Positions 16,952 through 24,496 of a stretch of DNA of 64,000 bases are shown piece after piece. Made by a program: the position numbers and the translations under genes. This stretch comes from CALBGR01 sp964499935. Lineage in GTDB: Bacteria > Patescibacteriota > Saccharimonadia > Saccharimonadales > UBA4665. The notes beneath the pieces are model-generated. The model was not told the DNA's origin, ran no database searches, and saw nothing but the letters and a program-made list of their open reading frames with translations. The stretch spans positions 1 to 64,000 of the forward strand of contig CAZCMS010000002.1 of NCBI GenBank assembly GCA_964499935.1. The letters run 5' to 3'. Numbering within the stretch: the first letter of the stretch is position 1; every line of letters begins with the position of its first letter.

Positions 16952-18139
16952 ATGACGTGTTTGATCGAGCGGCCAGACCCGCGCACGCTGTTCGAGAGCC
17001 TCAAGACGATGTTCTCTACGAACGTGCTTGGCGGCGCGAATGTCATTCCTGAGAGCAACGAATGGTATGTCGTATCAAACGACTACGCCACGGCAGAGCA
17101 GTTCTTCTCGATCGGCGAGCAGCAGTGGAAGGAGCGCGACCCGCGCTTTGCGTGCTGCGACAATCTGATTGCTATGGCCGAGATTGACGGCATCTACCCA
17201 CGCCCTGCGACCTTCGCCGAAGGCTACATTCAGATCACTGGTGCTGCCCTCTCATCGCTGGCCAGTTCGATCGAAGCCACCATTGGCGGCAACAATTATA
17301 TCTCTATCGGCTCTATTCCTGCCACGCTGGATACCAGCGGTCAGGTAGTATTGCGCATGCGTGCGCTGGAGCCGGGCTCAGCCAGCAATCTTAAGGCCGG
17401 AACTACGACTGGCACGCTCACAACTGACATGCCGGGCATTAACCCCACGGTGAACGTCTATGGCGGGCAGTTCTGCGGCGGTCAGGAAGCCGAAGAGTGC
17501 GAGCAATTCCGCGTCCGTTATCTGGAGCGCATGAAGTATGAGCCAAAGAAAGACCTCGCTTGGGTCAAGCGAAAACTCCTCGAATGGCCATGTGTTAGTT
17601 CTGTCTGCGAACGGGCTGGCTCGTGCTGCTATCCTGATGATGTCAAGGATTGGGAAACCGGCATTGATTGCAATCGACCGATCCGGCTCTATGCCATGTT
17701 CGACAATACCTTCCCATGCGGCGCTGCTCCGGAAGGTATCATCAGAGACATCGACGAATGGATGTTCGGCCTCATCCAAGGCATCGGCCAAGGGGAAGCT
17801 CCCATCGGGGTATTCGGTAAAATCTATCCGTTCCAAGCGACGTTCGTAGACATCCGCATAGACGGCCTGAACTGCACGTCGCCTGCCATCGTGAATGAAA
17901 TCCGCGAACGCCTAACTGAATATGTCGCACGGATTTGCCCCTCGCAGACTTTGCTGATGCAGGACCTGAAGGCTATCGTCGCGCAGCTGATGCTTGGCAC
18001 TGGCAACTTCGAAGTCGTCATCGACAAGACCGACGAGGACGACCCCAACCTGATGATTAACGAATGCGGCGATGCTGAACCGGCATGCGACTATCGCATC
18101 TGCCTCAACTCCATCCAGTTCACGAACCCTAATCCATGA
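16952..18139 (+). CDS. Baseplate J-like wedge protein (Mu gp47-like)
   Basis: 395 residues. The baseplate J pattern is seen in TTGTLTTDMPGINPTVNV, EEAEECEQFRVRYLERM and the later VDIRIDGLNCTSPAIVNEI segment. With gp46-like it forms the wedges that trigger sheath contraction. It carries about 16 Cys, including SCCYPDD and FACCDN. Its stop overlaps the next start (ATGA). Confidence 0.8.
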   Translation: MTCLIERPDPRTLFESLKTMFSTNVLGGANVIPESNEWYVVSNDYATAEQFFSIGEQQWKERDPRFACCDNLIAMAEIDGIYPRPATFAEGYIQITGAALSSLASSIEATIGGNNYISIGSIPATLDTSGQVVLRMRALEPGSASNLKAGTTTGTLTTDMPGINPTVNVYGGQFCGGQEAEECEQFRVRYLERMKYEPKKDLAWVKRKLLEWPCVSSVCERAGSCCYPDDVKDWETGIDCNRPIRLYAMFDNTFPCGAAPEGIIRDIDEWMFGLIQGIGQGEAPIGVFGKIYPFQATFVDIRIDGLNCTSPAIVNEIRERLTEYVARICPSQTLLMQDLKAIVAQLMLGTGNFEVVIDKTDEDDPNLMINECGDAEPACDYRICLNSIQFTNPNP

Positions 18140-18999
18140 GCTACGTCTTCAAGAACGGCATCGACGGCGCAGTACCAGTCGGGGAAATTCCCTCCGACGG
18201 TTGCTGCCCACCCGATATCTGCTCTATCGATCCAGACGGCCTCAAGTGCACCATGGTCGGTTTGCTGCCTTCCGGCCCGCTATGGGACGAGAGCAAGCAG
18301 CTTGGCATGCAGAACTGCGATGCGTGCGAGCCGTGCGAAGAGCCGTTCATGGATGAACAATGCGCCAGCCTCGTTCTGCATGCGCACTACAAGGCGGCGC
18401 TCCTCTATTATTATATCATGATGATCCTCTGGCCCGCCTTGCGCGAGGCCAATCCGGCGACCGCTTGGTCGACAATGGACGAATGGCTGGATCGCCTTGG
18501 TTGGGCGGACTGCTATAACACGTTCTGCCGAGACCCAGACTTGGGGCCGAAAACTCCATACGAAGTCACCACTGAATGCTCAGACAATGAATACTGCCCG
18601 CCGGTATTCGGTGAAGAACTGACCCGCGTTTACAAGCGCGGAGTTATCCTCGCACTATGGCGCATGCGCCACGGGCTGGTTGAAAATCTGGCAGCAATCA
18701 ATTTCGTGATCTCGTCGCTGTATGCCGAAGTGGTGCCCCAAACGGACGCGCTCGGCAATACCTGCTTGATCCTCAGACCTACTCAGGATTATGCGCCGGT
18801 CGTGCTTCCCACGCCTTGTCCTGAAACTGAAACCACTATACTCCAAGCGCAAAAGCAGGTTAAACTCTACCTGACACCCGGAAATGGTTTGTGCGCCGGA
18901 GGCCCTGACAGAGCATATCCGCTCGTGCTTGCGGCGCACTGCATTGTTCGGTCGCTGCTGCCGATTTGCTGCAATATTTGTCTGAAAAGACAGCCATAA
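18136..18999 (+). CDS. Mu gp48-like (DUF2313/tail protein I) baseplate protein
   Basis: 287 residues. LLPSGPLWDE near residue 43 is the DUF2313 signature; this protein attaches fibres to the wedge in Mu-type baseplates. The protein has about 19 Cys (near 6.6%), among them DGCCPPDIC, NCDACEPC and LLPICCNIC, far above normal for a phage structural protein. Placed directly before the fibre genes. Confidence 0.7.
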   Translation: MSYVFKNGIDGAVPVGEIPSDGCCPPDICSIDPDGLKCTMVGLLPSGPLWDESKQLGMQNCDACEPCEEPFMDEQCASLVLHAHYKAALLYYYIMMILWPALREANPATAWSTMDEWLDRLGWADCYNTFCRDPDLGPKTPYEVTTECSDNEYCPPVFGEELTRVYKRGVILALWRMRHGLVENLAAINFVISSLYAEVVPQTDALGNTCLILRPTQDYAPVVLPTPCPETETTILQAQKQVKLYLTPGNGLCAGGPDRAYPLVLAAHCIVRSLLPICCNICLKRQP

Positions 19000-19008
19000 G
19001 AGGACACC

Positions 19009-19860
19009 ATGTCGGGTATTTTCCCTCAAGCCGGTACGCAGGCTCAGAACGCACAGAACGCCCAGATCGGGGTCAAGACCGTTCAGCCGGGCTGCGACCC
19101 GCTGTTCTATCGCACCAATTGCGCGGTGCGGTTCGATCCGGTCTCCACCAATGCGATCATCTCAGAGATCGCCAATGCGGTCAATGCCGCTGACCACGAC
19201 TACGATTGCACACGCTTGGACAACCTTGCGCAAGCGATCAAAGAGCTGGCGAACCTTTGCCGACTTGCAGGCGTTCAGGCTGATGCTGACGACTTGATCG
19301 CTGGTTGCTACGACGGCGCTCAGGGTCTGGCTTCGGTTCGCCAGATACTCAATCTCGCTCCGGCTATCTTCGATGTCGGCGCGATTACCGACAACGATTA
19401 CATTGGCTTCCTGGACAGTGAAAGCGGCGTCGACAAGAAGATCACATACGCCAATCTCAAGACTACCTTGTTTGGCAGCGGCGGCGCGTTCCCCATCGTC
19501 GTTCCAAACGGCGCGATCGTCAGCGATTTTGGTACTGACAAGGATGGCAATTTCAGCATGGCCGGAAGAACAGCTGGCGTCATCTATTGGCATACCGGGA
19601 CCGGAGGAGACGTCCGCATTGGCGCTCAGACGCTTGTCGCCCCGAATGGTTTCGGCGGGCTCCAGCCCACGACTTGGGGCATGGATCAGGGTGGCGGCAC
19701 GCTGAACGCACAGCTGACCGGCATCTTCACCATGGCCAAGAAGAACGGCTCATGGTACATCGTCCAGAACGGAGTAGGCTTCTTGGTCGGCGGCGACAGC
19801 CTTGACTATTCATTCCATGGTAGCGGATCGCTGGCAATTTCTGCTGGACTTATCCTTTAG
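19009..19860 (+). CDS. Tail fibre-like protein 1
   Basis: 283 residues. The N-terminus (SGIFPQAG, TNAIISEIANAV, YDCTRLDNLAQAI) is related to that of the following gene and is probably the baseplate-attachment domain. The middle has the fibre-type phrase DNDYIGFLDSESGVDKKITY; the C-terminus is Gly-rich and beta-prone (GGDVRIGAQTLVAPNGFGG). Probably a short fibre or fibre adaptor. Confidence 0.65.
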   Translation: MSGIFPQAGTQAQNAQNAQIGVKTVQPGCDPLFYRTNCAVRFDPVSTNAIISEIANAVNAADHDYDCTRLDNLAQAIKELANLCRLAGVQADADDLIAGCYDGAQGLASVRQILNLAPAIFDVGAITDNDYIGFLDSESGVDKKITYANLKTTLFGSGGAFPIVVPNGAIVSDFGTDKDGNFSMAGRTAGVIYWHTGTGGDVRIGAQTLVAPNGFGGLQPTTWGMDQGGGTLNAQLTGIFTMAKKNGSWYIVQNGVGFLVGGDSLDYSFHGSGSLAISAGLIL

Positions 19861-19868
19861 GAGCTGAA

Positions 19869-22025
19869 ATGCCCGGCATTTTTCCTGACCAGTCCAAAGG
19901 CGGACTTATCGTTCGCAACCCGACGACCGGCCTGCCTATCACGCAGCCGAACGTATACAATGCTGCCGTGCCGCCGCTCCCGTTTGGCCTCACGTGCGAT
20001 CTCACTGCAATGCCGGAGGACTGCAACGTCCGTCCGTCCAATTCGCAGATCAACGCGATCGTATCGGAGATCATCAACTTCTTCACCGGCCTCTCGCCCG
20101 AGCGCGGATGGGACTGCACATCGCTGGAGAATTTGAAGGACGCCCTTGGGGACTTCGTCGCTGGATTGGCGGGCGGCGGTGAAGGTTCGCTCGTCTGCTC
20201 TTCCGCCCTTGGCAACGGTAGCGAAAACAGCGCTGCTCTTCTGTACTGCGACGGCGCAACCATCAAGCGGCTGCTGATTTCTGGCGAAGGCTCGCTTAAG
20301 GAGCTGGTCAGTGCGCAGCTCTGCTCGGCCGAGATCGATGCGCCCACCGGCAACAGCGATTATCTCCTGTTCTGCCGTGACGGCGTTGTCACCAAGACTT
20401 CTGCTATTTCTTTCCAATGGTTCACGGGCGAATGGGTGCAGAACCGCTCCTATACGACGAACCATATGGTGCGCAAGGACGGCAGGCTGTATTCGCCGAA
20501 TGCTGCCATCCCGATCAACACTCCGTTCGTGATCGGCACTTCGCTGGCGACGTGGTACGAAGTCAGCCCGACTGGCATCAGCGTGCCGTACAATCCGGCG
20601 AATGCATACACGATCAATACCATCATCGACAAGGGCGGAAAGTTCTATGCTGCCAATGATGATATTCCGCCGAATACGGCTTTCGCGATCGGTACGACCG
20701 GCGCAACGTGGCGCGAGGTAAAGCTCAGCGAGGCATTCATCAATGATTGGTCTGCCGCCCTCTCCTATGGCAAGAACAACGTCGTCGTAAAGGACGGCGT
20801 TATCTGGCGTGCCAATCAGCCCACGTCTCCAGGCCCGTGGTCCGCTGCGCAGTGGGACCAGATCGGCGGCGAACGGAACATCTACCGTGGCCCATGGGCC
20901 ATCGGCAATGCCTATCGAGTGACTGACCTTGTGCAGCGTAACAATCGCTTGTATGAGGCCAATGCCGCAATCCCTGCAAACACCGCATTCACGATAGGCC
21001 AGACCGGCGCTACTTGGCGCGAAATTTCGCCGTCGCTCGGTACTGAGTATGACAATGACAGCACGTATGTATCTGGCAATATTGTCAGCTATAATGGCAA
21101 CTTCTACGTGGCCAATGGAGCCATCCCGGTCAACACTCCGCCAAGCGGCAGCAATATCGGCATTACGGGCGCGACATGGCGTCCGTTCAGCGTCTCGCAG
21201 CTGATCCTCAAGCAGTACAGCGATAGCGACACTTACGTCGGCAATGAGCTGTTCGAGCGGCAGACCGAAATTCCTGGACAGCGCGCTCTGTTCCGGACCG
21301 TGGCGGCAGGCAAGCAGCCTTCTATCTTCGGCTACCAGTATGCAGACGTGATCGGCGAGCGCAACAAGTTCAGGGCCGATTGGTCCGTCGACGGCAGCTA
21401 CAAAGCAGACGACGTTGTCTTTGCGCCGCCCGCCGCTGGCCTGTTCGCCTTCGCACTGGTCCGCGCTAACTCAGACATTGCGCCGGGCACTGCCTTTGCT
21501 CTCGGCACGACCATGAACACTTGGGAAGTGATCAACGCAACGGACCTGTCTTCGTTGCTGTACGATCAATCCAAGTCGTATGCTGCCGGTCAGCTTGTAA
21601 TTACCCCTTGGGGCATCTTCCGCGCGAATGCGAATGTTGGGGCTGGCCTCGCGTTCGTTGAGCACAATTTCGCGGGCGCAACGTGGCGTTCGATGAACAA
21701 GCGTCGCCCAACGCTCACTATCTCGACCAACCTATCCCAAGCGGTCAACAACCATCTCGATCGCCACTTGGCGTTCACGGCGGCGGGCGTCAAGACCTAT
21801 ACGATCAACGACCTGGACTTCCAGGACGGCGACATGATCACCGGCTATTCGACAAATGGCCAGTTGTCATTCGCAGCCGGAAATGGCAATGTCCTTCACA
21901 CGCCTGAGACCCTGTCTCTGCGCGACGTTGATTACGCCACTTTCGTCATTCACTGCATCGGCCCTTCCATCGCAAGCGGTCAACCCAAGGAATTCGTCCT
22001 TTCGGGAGACCTGCTCTCCATCTGA
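19869..22025 (+). CDS. Tail fibre protein with tandem carbohydrate-module-like repeats
   Basis: 718 residues; likely the receptor-binding fibre. The N-terminus (PGIFPDQSK, SQINAIVSEIINFF, WDCTSLENLKDAL) is paralogous to the preceding protein. From about residue 180 come roughly seven related repeats of about 50 residues (near 184, 240, 291, 341, 393, 502, 564) of the form W-x-aYt-n-(d)-V-x-k-dGrlY-x-aNaaIPxNTaF-x-iGtTGATWreV, resembling CBM5/12-type modules. The C-terminal domain (from about 615) is different and may be the tip. Confidence 0.75.
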   Translation: MPGIFPDQSKGGLIVRNPTTGLPITQPNVYNAAVPPLPFGLTCDLTAMPEDCNVRPSNSQINAIVSEIINFFTGLSPERGWDCTSLENLKDALGDFVAGLAGGGEGSLVCSSALGNGSENSAALLYCDGATIKRLLISGEGSLKELVSAQLCSAEIDAPTGNSDYLLFCRDGVVTKTSAISFQWFTGEWVQNRSYTTNHMVRKDGRLYSPNAAIPINTPFVIGTSLATWYEVSPTGISVPYNPANAYTINTIIDKGGKFYAANDDIPPNTAFAIGTTGATWREVKLSEAFINDWSAALSYGKNNVVVKDGVIWRANQPTSPGPWSAAQWDQIGGERNIYRGPWAIGNAYRVTDLVQRNNRLYEANAAIPANTAFTIGQTGATWREISPSLGTEYDNDSTYVSGNIVSYNGNFYVANGAIPVNTPPSGSNIGITGATWRPFSVSQLILKQYSDSDTYVGNELFERQTEIPGQRALFRTVAAGKQPSIFGYQYADVIGERNKFRADWSVDGSYKADDVVFAPPAAGLFAFALVRANSDIAPGTAFALGTTMNTWEVINATDLSSLLYDQSKSYAAGQLVITPWGIFRANANVGAGLAFVEHNFAGATWRSMNKRRPTLTISTNLSQAVNNHLDRHLAFTAAGVKTYTINDLDFQDGDMITGYSTNGQLSFAAGNGNVLHTPETLSLRDVDYATFVIHCIGPSIASGQPKEFVLSGDLLSI

Positions 22026-22032
22026 GGAACAC

Positions 22033-23139
22033 ATGTCTCTTTCGGCACAAGAGCTCGCCCTCGTCGGCAAATACTCCGCGCAACGCGGCGTGAAACTGAA
22101 CGCAAGCCTCGCCTTCATGCAGGTAGAAACCGGCATGCAGACAGGCACGCTCATTGATGGCGTGGTGAAGGCGATCATTCGCTGGGAAGGCCATTATTTC
22201 GATCGGCTTATCAAGCCATCCCTGCAAGCGACAGCCCGGAAGCTAAAGCTGGCCAGCCCCAAGGTTGGCGGCATTCCGAACCCGGCTTCACAGCAGGCTC
22301 GATACCTGATCTTGGACGAAGGCAAGAAGCTCGACTACACTGCCGCCGTAAGCTCATGCTCATGGGGCGTTGGGCAGGTCATGGGCGCGCACTGGAAGAA
22401 GCTCGGCTTCGCTTCAGCCAAGGATTTTGAGGACACGGCGCAGGCTGGCTTTAGCGGTCAGCTGGCGATCATGTTCGCGTTCATGGATGTCAGCGGTATC
22501 ATCCAGCATCTGCGCCGCCTTGACTGGTCTGCCGTCGCCCGCATCTGGAACGGCGAGGCGTATGCCAAGAACAAATACGACGTGAAGATGAAGGAAGCTT
22601 TCGAGAAGCTGGAAGGGGCACCCGCTCCGGCTCCGGCTTCCGCTGGCATGATGCGCGTCGGCTCCAAGGGCGCAAAGGTCCGCGAACTGCAAGGCTTGCT
22701 GGTCCGCGCTGGCTATGCGGTCAACGTCGATGGCGACTACGGCGCTGCCACTGAGCGCGCGGTGAAGTCGTTCCAAGCCAAGAACAACCTTGACGTAGAT
22801 GGCGTCGCCGGTCCGCAGACCATGCAGCTATTGCAGACGTTCAAAGCGCCGGGCGAGAAGGTCGGTCAGCTCAAGCCGCTGGACACGCCCGAAGTCAAGC
22901 AGGGACTATTCTCTGCTATCGGCGGCGCTGGTGGCACGGGCGCGGTCAAGTCGACCATCGACCAAGCCAAGGATCAGCTTGCGCCATATGTCGGCAATGC
23001 CTTTGTCGACAACATGATGACGTACCTGACCATTGCAGGCGTCGTCGTTCTGATCGGCGGTCTGGGCTATGCCGGGTACGGTCTCTGGAAAAAGCGCCAC
23101 TCCTCCCTTGGGGTCGAAGATAAGGTTGCAATGGCATGA
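22033..23139 (+). CDS. Endolysin: N-acetylmuramidase plus peptidoglycan-binding domain and C-terminal membrane helix
   Basis: 368 residues. Residues 1 to about 190 match the N-acetylmuramidase (DUF3380) family: the Glu in AIIRWEGHYFDRL, then SSCSWGVGQVMGAHWKKLGF and DWSAVARIWNGEAYAKNKYD. Residues about 205-267 are a PG_binding_1 domain (VGSKGAKVRELQGLLVRAGY, DGDYGAATERAVKSFQ). Near the C-terminus MTYLTIAGVVVLIGGLGYAG is a clear membrane helix followed by KKR. The ATG at 22033 follows GAGGAAC. Cuts the host wall at lysis. Confidence 0.85.
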   Translation: MSLSAQELALVGKYSAQRGVKLNASLAFMQVETGMQTGTLIDGVVKAIIRWEGHYFDRLIKPSLQATARKLKLASPKVGGIPNPASQQARYLILDEGKKLDYTAAVSSCSWGVGQVMGAHWKKLGFASAKDFEDTAQAGFSGQLAIMFAFMDVSGIIQHLRRLDWSAVARIWNGEAYAKNKYDVKMKEAFEKLEGAPAPAPASAGMMRVGSKGAKVRELQGLLVRAGYAVNVDGDYGAATERAVKSFQAKNNLDVDGVAGPQTMQLLQTFKAPGEKVGQLKPLDTPEVKQGLFSAIGGAGGTGAVKSTIDQAKDQLAPYVGNAFVDNMMTYLTIAGVVVLIGGLGYAGYGLWKKRHSSLGVEDKVAMA

Positions 23140-23384
23140 CCATCAACAGCTATATCAAGATCGGCCTCGGTATCGTAGCCCTGCTCATTATGGGCTACGT
23201 CATCCACAATGTCTACAACTACGGGCGCGACACGGCCCTTGACGGTGTGAGGAAGAACAATGAACGTCTCGGCACGGACGCGGATAAAGCTGCTCTCGAT
23301 TATGATGACTGCAAGCGGGCTAACCGCTTGTGGGACTGGCGGAACAATCGATGTGGCGGCAATGCGCCGAACGGTAGGAACTGA
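23136..23384 (+). CDS. Inner-membrane spanin (Rz-like)
   Basis: 82 residues; ATGA overlap with the endolysin stop. One N-terminal membrane helix (IGLGIVALLIMGYVIHNVY, residues 7-25) and a short charged periplasmic part. Position after the endolysin and an out-of-frame lipoprotein gene beginning inside it are the classic Rz/Rz1 layout. It is shorter than lambda Rz. Confidence 0.65.
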   Translation: MTINSYIKIGLGIVALLIMGYVIHNVYNYGRDTALDGVRKNNERLGTDADKAALDYDDCKRANRLWDWRNNRCGGNAPNGRN

Positions 23385-23526
23385 CCTGATTGGGGTCAAG
23401 GGAGCGACCGTTGAAGATCAAGATAACATTAACCGAACTGTGGTCCGCCTTGGTGCAGCAAAGATATATACCGCTGGAGACCTCGCTACCCACGGGCAAC
23501 GGCTTGCCGCCCGGCAGGCAAATTAA
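23260..23526 (+). CDS. Outer-membrane lipoprotein spanin (Rz1-like), nested in the i-spanin gene
   Basis: 88 residues, starting 124 bases inside the previous gene in the +1 frame. The N-terminus is a lipoprotein signal: RTRIK, hydrophobic LLSIMMTASG and the lipobox LTAC with Cys at residue 24. Together with the i-spanin it would bridge the two membranes and fuse them at lysis. It extends beyond the i-spanin stop, so the overlap is partial. Confidence 0.7.
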   Translation: MNVSARTRIKLLSIMMTASGLTACGTGGTIDVAAMRRTVGTDLIGVKGATVEDQDNINRTVVRLGAAKIYTAGDLATHGQRLAARQAN

Positions 23527-23527
23527 A

Positions 23528-23556
23528 AGGCCGCTAGAAACCAAATCTAGCGGCCT
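23528..23556 (-). terminator. Bidirectional terminator between converging operons
   Basis: AGGCCGCTAGA and TCTAGCGGCCT form a perfect 11-pair stem with a seven-base loop (AACCAAA). Read on the minus strand it is followed by TTTTAATT, a good terminator tail for the 24-37 kb operon; on the plus strand it follows the spanin stop. Confidence 0.8.
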
Positions 23557-23602
23557 CAGAGGCGTTTCTAGCCGCGCTGGCTAGGGTAGTAGCCTAACGC
23601 CC

Positions 23603-23998
23603 TTACTGCTTGCCCTTGGCCCCCTGTGCGCCGTACGAATGCGCAATGCCTTGCAGGGCCAGGACGGTCGAGTGGTGTTGCATCTGGCCGAGCTCGGTCA
23701 TGTGGAAATGCAGGTCGACGAAACCCTGTTCGATTTCGGCCGCAATCTTCTGCACGCGAGCCTGCTTTTCCTTGATGGCTCGATCGATCTGGTCTTTCTC
23801 GCTCATGGTGTTCTCCATGGTCTTCATGGAAATTTCCGCCGGGGTCACGCTTGCCTTCATCGGCGCTGGCGCGGCCGGGCGCTGATGCGCCGGAATGGTC
23901 GCGGCTTTCTGAGCTTCACCGCGCGCGTCAGCTGCCGCCAGTACACCGCGAATGCCGCTGTCAATTTCTTCGTTCTGCTTCTGCGAAATGTCATTCAT
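23603..23998 (-). CDS. Coiled-coil protein, unknown function
   Basis: 131 residues, last gene of the minus operon, with RBS CAGGAG. Residues 65-100 are strongly helical (SEKDQIDRAIKEKQARVQKI) and an Ala/Pro-rich linker precedes them. An internal ATG (MSEKDQ) could give a shorter product. No family recognised. Confidence 0.55.
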   Translation of the reverse strand: MNDISQKQNEEIDSGIRGVLAAADARGEAQKAATIPAHQRPAAPAPMKASVTPAEISMKTMENTMSEKDQIDRAIKEKQARVQKIAAEIEQGFVDLHFHMTELGQMQHHSTVLALQGIAHSYGAQGAKGKQ

Positions 23999-24022
23999 GT
24001 TACGCTCCTGATTATTGTTGAA

Positions 24023-24187
24023 TTACGCGACGGCCTTTTGTGCCTTTACCGTCACGACGACTATCTGCTGGTTCGGAAACATTTTACGAACCGTGTCTGC
24101 TGCAGATATAGGATCGGAAGCGGCGACCGTTCTTGTGTCGATCTTGCCGCTTGCCCGAAGTTCGAATTTGACTTTGAAATTGCCCAT
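24023..24187 (-). CDS. 54-residue small protein
   Basis: Reads MGNFKVKFELRASGKIDTRT and then SAADTVRKMFPNQQIVVVTV. It starts immediately after the stop of the upstream gene (24188) and continues the operon. It fills an otherwise empty 190-base gap in frame with no stops; beta-alpha-beta pattern. Function unknown. Confidence 0.55.
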   Translation of the reverse strand: MGNFKVKFELRASGKIDTRTVAASDPISAADTVRKMFPNQQIVVVTVKAQKAVA

Positions 24188-24496
24188 TTACGCTGGCTCC
24201 CTCGCCCATGTCCCAACGAGCTTGGCATAGTCCCCGCGAATTGTAAAGGCCAGTTTATTACCTCTTCCAATCATATGGTTACTAGTCAAGGTTAACTGCG
24301 CATAGTTCATTTTGCGCTCAAGGTCGCGCATGCAAGCGCAAATCCCAGAGCGGAAATTGACTTGCAAATTGTCAGGGTCCAGCTCGCCCTTCACCATGTC
24401 GCAGATTTCGTCAACCTCGACAGTTTCCTTGCCTTGCTTCTGTAGCCGGGCAATCGCTTCGAGAATAGCCATTTGTTTGTTAGAAAATCGGAGCAT
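24188..24496 (-). CDS. Small protein, possible winged-helix type
   Basis: 102 residues. N-terminal helices (FSNKQMAILEAIARLQKQGK, TVEVDEICDMVKGEL) followed by CACMRDLERKM and a beta pair (NKLAFTIRGDYAKLV) resemble a winged-helix layout. It overlaps the helicase gene end by 17 bases. DNA binding is a guess. Confidence 0.5.
   Translation of the reverse strand: MLRFSNKQMAILEAIARLQKQGKETVEVDEICDMVKGELDPDNLQVNFRSGICACMRDLERKMNYAQLTLTSNHMIGRGNKLAFTIRGDYAKLVGTWAREPA

Noticed and set aside
23390..23584. 64-codon plus-strand open frame after the spanins
   Set aside because: Overlaps the lipoprotein spanin gene and the terminator hairpin; no RBS and no sensible protein features.
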